The position numbers and the translations under genes were made by a program. Shown here in pieces: positions 18,375 through 26,068 of a stretch of 26,068 nucleotides of DNA (the stretch's first letter is position 1; every line of letters begins with the position of its first letter). The notes below the pieces were generated by a model. That model saw only the letters and a list, made by a program, of their open reading frames with translations, had not been told where the DNA came from and ran no database searches. The stretch spans positions 1 to 26,068 of the forward strand of contig LXFE01000288.1 in NCBI GenBank assembly GCA_001929475.1, given 5' to 3'. The DNA is from Neolecta irregularis DAH-3 (Eukaryota > Ascomycota > Neolectomycetes > Neolectales > Neolectaceae).

Positions 18375-19755
18375 ATGCCTCATATCATCATTATTGGCTC
18401 TGGTATCTCGGGATTTCGTGCCTCTCAAATTCTTTTGCAACAGGGATATCAAGTTACCATAATCGAAGCTCAAGATCGTATCGGAGGCAGATGTTTTACC
18501 GGAAACTTGTGGGGTGTCGATCTTGATTTTGGTACTCCGTGTGGCCTTTGTACGTTAACAACAAGGAGCAAGCTGGCTCCATGGGACTCTGGGCAATCCC
18601 ATTTATTCAATTGCAAAGAGCCTCGGTTCCCAAATGCGCTATACTGATCACTCTACCTTGATTGATTTTGATGGACAGAAACTGAGCAGAAAACAAATCG
18701 ATGAAATCGAATCTAGATCGTGGATTAATGAAGGTGTGCAATATTCCAAACTATACCGTGAAAGAATTCCAGAGTCGGCCTCGTTTGCAGACTTTATATT
18801 CAAAAAGATTGAAAACTTGGATAAACCAGATGATATAAAACGACAATATCGAGTGTTTGCCAGAGTCTGTGAAAGTTTCAGCGGTGCTGAACTCGAATTC
18901 TTGAGCATGAAAAATTATTACCTGGAGGAGGAGTTGCCCGTACGTTTCCCTTTTATTTTCTATTTTTATTTTTCTGTAGCATTTGATGATGTGGTAAAGG
19001 GAGGCACGCCGTATCTTGCATCAACATTTAAACCGATACTCGAGGAAATCGCCTCATCTTCGCTAGAGAAAGCCACAATCAAGCTGGATGAACAAGTCCT
19101 CTCAATATCGACAACGGACACACCAACAGTGATAACAGATAAATCCTCATATACTGCCGACGCTATACTCTGTACCGTATCCCTAGGCGTCCTCAAATCC
19201 CAAATAATTAACTTTTCTCCACCGCTTCCCGAAGTAATTACCCGGGCTATCACGAGTTTAGGATTCGGAATCCTTAACAAACATTTCATCAAAGTATCAA
19301 GACGGTTTTGGCAAGACGAACAAGATTGGATATCGTTTCTACCATTTGATGAACAGGGATATTTAGTAAATATGTTGACTCATATAACGGAACCGATATT
19401 AATCGCCTATTCAACAACTCGCTTAAACACTTTTCTTCAAAACTCTTCAACGGACATTATTGCGTTCTTTCAAGGATACATTGAATCCATCGATTCCAAT
19501 GTCCTGGTCGAGGATGTATATTCCACGAAATGGAATTTAGATCCATTCGTACGGGGTGGATACACCCATATTCGAATAGGAAGTTCAGAAGCGGATATAG
19601 ATGCTTTTATTGGTGGAAACCAGGGATTATGGTTTGCGGGTGAACATGTCGGCAGTGGATCACAATTTGCGACAATACATGGGGCTTATCTAAGTGGCCA
19701 ACAGGCCGCTGGAGACATTATCGCTTGTCTCAAAGGACCTGGAAATGTTTTTTAA
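18375..19755 (+). CDS. FAD-dependent amine oxidase (polyamine oxidase/LSD1-like fold)
   Basis: Three exons with introns at 18532-18565 (34 nt) and 18944-18979 (36 nt) give 436 aa. The Rossmann start is IIIIGSGISGFRASQILLQQ, followed by VTIIEAQDRIGGRCFT, the GG-R motif of the family. After the first intron DFGASWLHGTLGNPIYSIA is restored, a hallmark of polyamine oxidases. C-terminal signatures are WFAGEHVGSGSQFATIHGAY and LSGQQAAGDI. The product oxidises an amine, probably a polyamine such as spermine or an acetylated form, with release of hydrogen peroxide. No peroxisomal SKL-type tail is seen (ends GNVF) and no signal peptide. The second intron is divisible by three and open, so it could be retained; splicing restores ELPVPFDDVVKGG, so I prefer it removed. 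Confidence 0.87.
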
Positions 19756-20403
19756 CATAGCTGCGTCACACGCAGGATGTAGCTTAAGGTTTATAGGGAG
19801 TTCGTAGTTGTAGTAGAGCTGTAGTAGATTGGTTGGTTGTTGGTGAGCACATGATATTGGGCTTCCGGATCTTTGGAGATCTGTATCAGAAGAATTGTAA
19901 TATGATTGGCCGCTATGTGAGAAAACGGGCCTCCTTTTATAGCCATTGCTGGCAAGGAGGCCCTACAGGTCTATGTGGGTTATGGTTAGAGACAATATCG
20001 AGACAGGGTGGCGGGTCAGAGAGCGCTATCGCTGGCAACTGTGGCCTCTTGACTTCCTAAGTAAGAGAACTATTATAGTAATCGAAATAAGCTAATACTG
20101 AGAGAAGAGATGGAGGCTTAGTGCATGCATTCTTTTTGCAGAATTATTCTAGGTTTTAGTGACGACTAGAAATTTGAAATTTACAATCATTAGTCTCCTA
20201 GAAGCAGTAATATAATGATTTGATGGAGGATCCCCAATTTTTCAGAATGAATTGTAATTCTTTTTGGCCGGAACCGCTTCCTTGCTGCGGGACAGAAAAG
20301 ACGTATGACTTCACGCGCCGGAGGTCATAAACCAAAATTGACTCACTCGTGACGCCGATTACCTATTAATTAATGCTCAACCTTACTCTCATAATAATCA
20401 CGG
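19756..20403. other. Intergenic stretch with a strong hairpin
   Basis: About 650 bp between the amine oxidase and xanthine dehydrogenase. GGGCCTCCTT (19927-19936) pairs perfectly with AAGGAGGCCC (19954-19963), and inside it GCCA pairs with TGGC around a TT-GC loop. A 75-codon frame at 19833-20060 crosses the hairpin and looks non-coding. The last 100 bp probably hold the xanthine dehydrogenase promoter; no specific site recognised. Confidence 0.5.
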
Positions 20404-23400
20404 ATGTCCCTTGCAGATATTCAAAAATTGAAGACCATAGCCTCTGATTATGATGATGCGCTGATATTTTATCTTAATGGGACCCGTATCGAATTGGAGA
20501 ATGCCGATCCTGAAGCCACGCTACTCGAATACCTTAGAGGGATTGGTCTTACTGGTACCAAGTTGGGATGTGCAGAGGGCGGTTGCGGTATCAACATGAG
20601 AGTCGAGGTATTATATACTGATTGTAGGGGCATGTACCGTCTTAGTATCGAGTTGGGATGCAAGTTTGGGGAAACTTTGGTGCGCAACCGTATGTCGTTT
20701 CCGACAAACTGATCAATAGTCATATATCTGTAAACGCGTGCCTGGCACCTTTAGTATCAGGTTCAACATTCCAGAATATCCATTTACGTCTAGTTGACGG
20801 AAAACATGTTATCACCGTCGAAGGAATAGGAAATTCATCTGATCCCCATCCCGTGCAGGAACGACTAGCCAAGATGCATGGATCTCAATGCGGGTTTTGT
20901 ACGCCAGGAATCGTGAGTAAAGCCCTTGTTCTCCGATAAACCTCACAATCAGTGAGCCTGTATGCTCTCCTGCGAAACAGTTATAATCCTACGGAAGAAG
21001 AGATCGAAGGATGTCTTGACGGAAATTTATGCCGATGTACTGGTTATCGACCCATTCTAGATGCAGCCAGAACCGTAACCTAGCCATATGGCTTCCTTTG
21101 TTTGACGCTTCAGTTTATCAATAAGTCGAAGGAATCGGAATGTCATCATATGACTCAGAATAGCTTCCACAAAAATTGTGAAAAGGAAGAGCAATCACCC
21201 GTATCATCGGATCCTTCAACCGAATCAACATCCATAGATATTCCTAACGGCCAAAGAACCGGTTGTGGCAAAAAAGATTGCTGTAAACTAAATTTGAAAC
21301 AACCATCCACCGATGTATACGCACAACCATCTTTCAAGTCGTACGACCCATCCACAGAACTAATATTTCCGCCAGCTCTCAAAAAGTTTCCTCTACGTCC
21401 CCTATCGTTTGGAAACAAACGCAAACAATGGTTTAGACCCGTGACTCTCCATCAGCTGCTTCAACTGAAAGCAACTATTCCTAGCGCTAAGCTCACTAGT
21501 GGAAGTTCCGAGATCCAGATCGAAATCAAGTTCAAAGCGATGCGGTATGCAGTATCAATATATATTGGAGACATTCCCGAACTCCGGGCATGGAAATACT
21601 ATGATGAATTCCTGGAGATCGGCGGAAACATTTCGCTCTCGACTTTCGAACATGTTCTTAAAGGTGCAACTCAGCATTACAAGCCCGAATATTGTGAACC
21701 GTTCACTGCCCTACTCCACCAACTTAGGTATTTTTCAGGACAGCAAATCCGGAACGTAGCCACTCCTGCTGGAAATATTGCAACTGCATCGCCTATATCG
21801 GATCTCAATCCGGTTTTCGTGGCTACGAACAGTATTTTGACGTCGACTACGTTGCTTTCGACGAATTCTCTGAAGATGACAGAGTTCTTCAAAGGTTACC
21901 GAACGACCGCTCTCGCTCCCGGAGCGGTTATTTCAAGCATTCGCATCCCTATTTCTCGTAGCCGAGAATTTGTGCGCGCTTATAAACAAGCAAAGAGGAG
22001 GGACGACGATATTGCTATTGTCAATACGGGAATGAGAGTCCGATTATCGGAAAAGAATATTGTTGAAGAAATATCTTTGGCCTATGGAGGCATGGGACCA
22101 ACTACCATGCAAGCTAGAAACGCAATGGCATCGCTCCTGAGTAAACGATGGGGAGATGAAGATGTCCTTCAAAAGGCGTACGACGGCCTGGAGCAAGACT
22201 TTCCCTTAAGCTTTGGGGTTCCTGGAGGAATGTCAGTCTACAGAAAGGCTCTTGCATTAAGTTTCTTCTTTCGGTTCTGGTGTGATGTCGCGAAATCCGT
22301 CGGATTGTATGAATGGGATAACGACGGAATTGACGAAATCGAACGAGAGATTTCAAAGGGTTCTGCTGATTTGCCAAGCCCATAGTCCGTTGATTTAGAC
22401 TCGTGGAATGCTGACGTACGATAGCGAGAACGAAATTGTAGGAAGAGGAGATCCCCATATTGCAGCGTTGCAACAGTCAACTGGAGAAGCTCAGTACACA
22501 GACGATATTCCCAGATTGTGGAATGAGCTTTACGGTGCTATCGTTATGAGCACAAAGGCTCATGCAAAGATCTTGAGGTTTGAATGATCAGTAGAAGGTC
22601 TCATCGCCTAGTGTTGAGTATCAATCGGCTCTCGAACTTCCCGGCGTTAAGGCTTGGATTGACAAAAATGATCTACCTGATGCGCAAAGCAATTGGTGGG
22701 GGGCGCCTAATTGCGATGAAGTATTTTTCGCTGAAGATGAGGTAATCCCTACAGACAATTATTATTAAAAACAAGGTTTTCTGCGCTGGTCAACCCATCG
22801 GTCTTGTTCTCGCCGATACTCAAGCACAAGCCCAGGATGCAGCTCGAGCTGTGAAAATCGTATACGAAGATCTTCCAGCGATATTTACGATTGAAGAAGC
22901 AATCGAGAAGGAGAGTTTTTTCCCACACTATCGATTCATTAGAAGAGGAGCACAAATAAACGAAGCTCTTGCGAAGTCTGACATCGTTATTGAAGGAGTA
23001 TCCAGGATGGGCGGCCAGGAGCACTTCTATCTAGAAACGCAAGTTAGCCTAGTTGTTCCTGGGCCTGAGGATGGTGAGATGCATGTCTATGCAAGCACTC
23101 AAAATCCGACCGAGACGTCGTTTTCTTTCCTTACCGAACTAACAAGTCAGGCAAACTTTCGTCTCACAAGTCACTAACACTCCTGCCAACAGAATCGTTT
23201 GCCATGTTAGGAGGCTTGGCGGCGGATTTGGCGGAAAGGAAACGAGGTCGATACAATTATCCTCCATTCTTGCCGTTGCCGCAAAGAAGCTGAAAAGACC
23301 TGTCCGTTGTATGCTTAACCGTGATGAAGATGCAATTATGTCTGGGCAAAGACATCCGTTCCTGGCTAGGTGGAAAGTTGGTGTAAGCAAAGAAGGCAAA

Positions 23401-25143
23401 CTCTTGGCACTGGACGCTGATGTATTATTCAAATCTGAACGACAGAATTAACAGAATAGGTATTTAATAACGGTGGTTGGTCGCAAGACCTCAGTGGAGC
23501 TGTTTTGGAGAGAGCACTGAGCCATATTGACAATTGTTATTGGATTCCAAATGTCGATGTGAGAGGACGCATAGCTAAGACTAACATACATTCGAATACA
23601 GCTTTCAGAGGTAATTGCCTAAAACCATGGAAATTACTAATCATGAAGGATTTGGTGGGCCTCAGGGAATGTTTATTACAGAATGTTTCATGAGCGATAT
23701 TGCAGATAGGATTGGGGTCAGTGTAGACAAGTTACGGGTACGCTCCTCTAGTCTCGTGCATAGCCTAAGTACCAGGAAATTAATCTCTATGAGGAGGGCC
23801 AAAAGCACCAATTCCATCCTGCCGATAAATGTTGATCTTTAGAACGCATTATAATCAGGTCCTTGAAGATTGGCATGTGCCAATCATGTATCAGCAGATG
23901 AAAGAAGAAGTCAATTATGAAGCCCGACGAAACTCTGTTGATAAATTCAATCGAAGTCACAGGTATAAGAAACGCGGAATAAGCCTGGTGTTTTTGCTCC
24001 TTTTGAATTGTTTCTGACTGAAAGATCCCCACTAAATTCGGCATCTCCTTCACTGCACTTTTTCTCAATCAAGCTGGAGCGCTAGTTCATATATACCACG
24101 ACGGATCGATTCTAGTCTCCCATGGCGGAACTGAAATGGGTCAAGGTCTACATACCAAAATGTGTATGATAGCAGCTCAAGAACTGAACGTCCCACTCGA
24201 TCAAATTCATATTTCTGAGACTTCTACTGATAAAGTCGCGAATACATCGTCAACTGCTGCCTCTGCCTCAAGTGATTTGAATGGAATGGCAATAAAAAAC
24301 GCTTGCGACCAGATTAACGAGCGGTTGAAGCCCTATCGAGAACGGCTTGGACCAGAAGCCACGATGAAAGCACTTGCACAAGCGGCCTATTTTGATCGCG
24401 TCAATCTTTCTGCTAACGGGCATATGCATTTTTTAATTGATCGCGTTAACATATAGCTTTTACAAAACGCCAGACATCGGTTATTCGTGGGGAGATTCAA
24501 ATGCCAAGCCCATGTTTTTCTATTTCACCCAAGGCGTTGCTTTTTGTGAGGTTGAAATAGACGCTCTCACAGGAGATTTTACGGTGTTAGATATGAATAT
24601 CAAAATGGGAATAATTCACCAATTTAAGAGCTCATCTAATTCAACAGGATATCGGTCGAACAATCAACTCGTCAATTGATCGAGGTCAAATTGAAGGTGC
24701 AGTTGTCCAGGGTATCGGTCTCTTTACAATGGAAGAATCTTTATGGCTTAACCGAACCGGAAATTTGTTCACGACTGGTCCTGGGAACTACAAAATTCCA
24801 GGCTGCAGAGACGTACCACAGAATTTACATATAAGCTTTCTGAAGGACGTACCGTGGAAGAATCTACGTACAATACAAAGATCGAAGGGTGTTGGTGAAC
24901 CTCCACTTTTCCTCGGAAGGTAAAGTGATACGAAGAGCACCCTTCCTGATACATAGTACTGTGTTCTTCGCTTTGCGAGATGCTATTCAGTCGGCTCGCC
25001 ATGATAACGGCCTCTCCGATCGCTTAGTATTGTTCTCTCCAGCAACTCCAGAAAGAATCCGCTTAGCTTGTGCTGACAAGATCCTCCAAAGAGTAGACAT
25101 CGTAGCATTGGAGGGTGAAAGCAATTGGTTCATCTCACCGTAG
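20404..25143 (+). CDS. Xanthine dehydrogenase (molybdo-iron-sulfur flavoprotein)
   Basis: The product oxidises hypoxanthine to xanthine to urate in purine breakdown. Eighteen exons give 1371 aa; introns at 20588-20627, 20680-20719, 20761-20793, 20917-20952, 21075-21113, 22365-22398, 22578-22611, 22742-22775, 23120-23150, 23422-23459, 23611-23648, 23738-23775, 23821-23858, 23988-24024, 24420-24456, 24608-24647 and 24920-24956. Both 2Fe-2S clusters are present ([16 protein letters not shown]...[17 protein letters not shown]...[10 protein letters not shown]). The FAD domain has [13 protein letters not shown] and [20 protein letters not shown] (near 391). The molybdopterin part has [10 protein letters not shown] (near 773), [41 protein letters not shown] (near 950), [12 protein letters not shown] and [10 protein letters not shown] (near 1300). 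The active-site Glu and Arg contexts match xanthine dehydrogenase, not aldehyde oxidase. Four of its introns seem to use non-GT donors (see findings). Confidence 0.95.
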
Positions 25144-25212
25144 TTCATTAGAAAATAAAACATGAGAAATAAATTTTACACAGATAGAAAAAGACAAATT
25201 CGAAATTTTCTT

Positions 25213-26068
25213 CTAATCACTTAGCCAACCATCATCGTCTTCATCGTCTTCGTCGTCACTGCTGCCCTCGTCACTTGTGTCGTTAGTGACTTTAGATTCA
25301 ACCACGTCGCCATTAACTTTTTCAGATTCAACCGCCTTATCATCCACTTGCTCCTTCACAGACTGCCTGCGAGCCGTCATAGACTGTCTACGAGCCGTCA
25401 TAATGGAATGCATGTCGGGAAGTTCTTCCTTGGGAAGTTTACTTTTTATTGAGGCTGTGTTTAAGGATGGGACCAATTTTGGGCGGACAGAAGTAGAATT
25501 ATCCTGCTGTTTGTTGGGAGATTGTGGGAGAGGCTTAACTTCGGCTGTTTTGATAGGCTCCGGCTCGTCCACCCAATCGGTATCACTTTTTAATTTCTTT
25601 TTACTTTCCTGTTCCTCGCCTAGTCCGTCAAAAATCTTGCCGAGTGGGTTCTTAACGATGTTATGTCGGGATGATGTAGCAATCGGAACTTCTCGACCAT
25701 TGCTCATTCTCTTTGCTGTTTCTATGATCATTTCTAAGGTATCCTGTTTTTGGGGTGGAATTTTCCATGACGATGGTAATTTGAAGTCTGGCAAAGAAGA
25801 CGGAGGGGGAGGAGGATTAGTCGGATCCTGGTTGCTCTTATCGGTTTGAACAGACTGGTGCTGGTTCAGAAACTCATCAGTCATTACTTGTTGGCTCCCA
25901 CTCCTCGTTATTAAATTTAAGGAGCTCGCTGGCTCGGTTTGTTCTGTTTTTTGGGAAATTACTTTTAAATTGGTCTTATGATTGAATCCTCGTATTTGAG
26001 AAAGTAAGTCGATATTCTGGGGTCGCAGATTTGGGGTCGAATCGCTTGTATCCTTGAGCTCTCCTTCG
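25213..26068 (-). CDS. Acidic-tailed, proline-containing protein, possible WH2-type Arp2/3 activator, 5' end outside window
   Basis: The frame is open from the window edge to TAA at 25215-25213, about 284 residues visible. An internal ATG at 25884 could start a 223-aa form, but the sequence before it is coding-like. Near the edge it reads NIDLLSQIRGFNHKTNLKVI, which resembles a WH2 actin-binding motif (LLxxIRxG...LKxV) with a slightly altered middle. A run NPPPPPSSLP follows, then a charged region, a tandem duplication MTARRQS-MTARRQS, and a strongly acidic end SSDDEDDEDDDGWLSD. WASP/WAVE-family proteins end in an acidic stretch with a Trp that binds Arp2/3, so such a role is plausible. The order of WH2 before the proline run is unusual, and no GBD, WH1 or SHD is in view. 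It converges on xanthine dehydrogenase with 69 bp between stops. Confidence 0.75.
   Translation of the reverse strand, partial: EGELKDTSDSTPNLRPQNIDLLSQIRGFNHKTNLKVISQKTEQTEPASSLNLITRSGSQQVMTDEFLNQHQSVQTDKSNQDPTNPPPPPSSLPDFKLPSSWKIPPQKQDTLEMIIETAKRMSNGREVPIATSSRHNIVKNPLGKIFDGLGEEQESKKKLKSDTDWVDEPEPIKTAEVKPLPQSPNKQQDNSTSVRPKLVPSLNTASIKSKLPKEELPDMHSIMTARRQSMTARRQSVKEQVDDKAVESEKVNGDVVESKVTNDTSDEGSSDDEDDEDDDGWLSD

Noticed and set aside
20640-20720. Second, damaged copy of the iron-sulfur loop (VVSDKLIN) in xanthine dehydrogenase
   Set aside because: The segment lies in a 40-nt intron (20680-20719); splicing gives a normal [11 protein letters not shown] to SVNACLAPL loop with all four cysteines.
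25277-25849. 190-codon plus-strand frame
   Set aside because: Antisense shadow of the acidic-tailed gene; its Ser/Leu-rich composition reflects the complementary strand.
1-26068. CRISPR arrays, rRNA and bacterial-type operons
   Set aside because: No spaced direct repeats of that type, no rRNA-like conserved blocks, and the genes are spliced eukaryotic ones.

Overview
The window is a gene-dense piece of a nuclear eukaryotic genome, most likely a fungus. The gene set points that way: a Tah18-type diflavin reductase, a forkhead factor carrying an FHA domain, a GRAM-VASt-transmembrane sterol transporter, eukaryotic xanthine dehydrogenase and Pif1 helicases. No single gene fixes the lineage, so this stays an inference. 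The standard genetic code fits every model. Almost every gene is cut by very short spliceosomal introns, mostly 30-46 nt. Apparent breaks in open frames are therefore introns, not decay. I rebuilt the exons by hand from frame, GT/AG borders, branch-point-like CTRAY motifs and family conservation. The main complete models all give coding lengths divisible by three: TAH18 571 aa, Pif1-A 515 aa, Pif1-B 651 aa, forkhead 439 aa, LAM/GRAM 690 aa, amine oxidase 436 aa, xanthine dehydrogenase 1371 aa.

Layout. Bases 1-267 (-) hold the 5' end of a Sam50/Omp85-like gene. It diverges from TAH18 (533-2433, +) across a short promoter made of a six-copy 35-bp minisatellite, each unit carrying a CACGTG E-box. 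Bases 2443-6528 form an accessory-looking block: a ~190-bp repeat occurs in direct orientation at both ends. Between the copies lie a small ISG12/IFI6-like gene, an orphan coding fragment, a Pif1-family helicase (-) and unassigned exons upstream of it. After a stretch of palindromic CTTAGGCTAGG motifs come a PLOD-like type II glycosyltransferase (7283-8365, +) and a second Pif1 helicase (9115-11448, +). This second helicase carries an N-terminal viroplasmin/RNase H1-type hybrid-binding domain. The two Pif1 genes share all nine comparable intron positions and phases.

From 11.5 to 14 kb there is one conserved-looking hypothetical gene (-) and two doubtful small spliced ORFs. From 14.2 to 26 kb the window is ordinary housekeeping sequence: FHA-forkhead factor, LAM-type sterol transporter, FAD amine oxidase and an 18-exon xanthine dehydrogenase. 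The last gene converges tail-to-tail on xanthine dehydrogenase; it runs off the window and has a WH2-like motif, a proline run and an acidic tail with a tryptophan.

The points most worth checking are: the very short introns and the number of positions where conservation selects a non-GT donor (GC, once GG); the hybrid-binding-domain/Pif1 fusion; the E-box minisatellite between two mitochondrial/iron-sulfur-related genes; and the direct repeats around the Pif1-A block.
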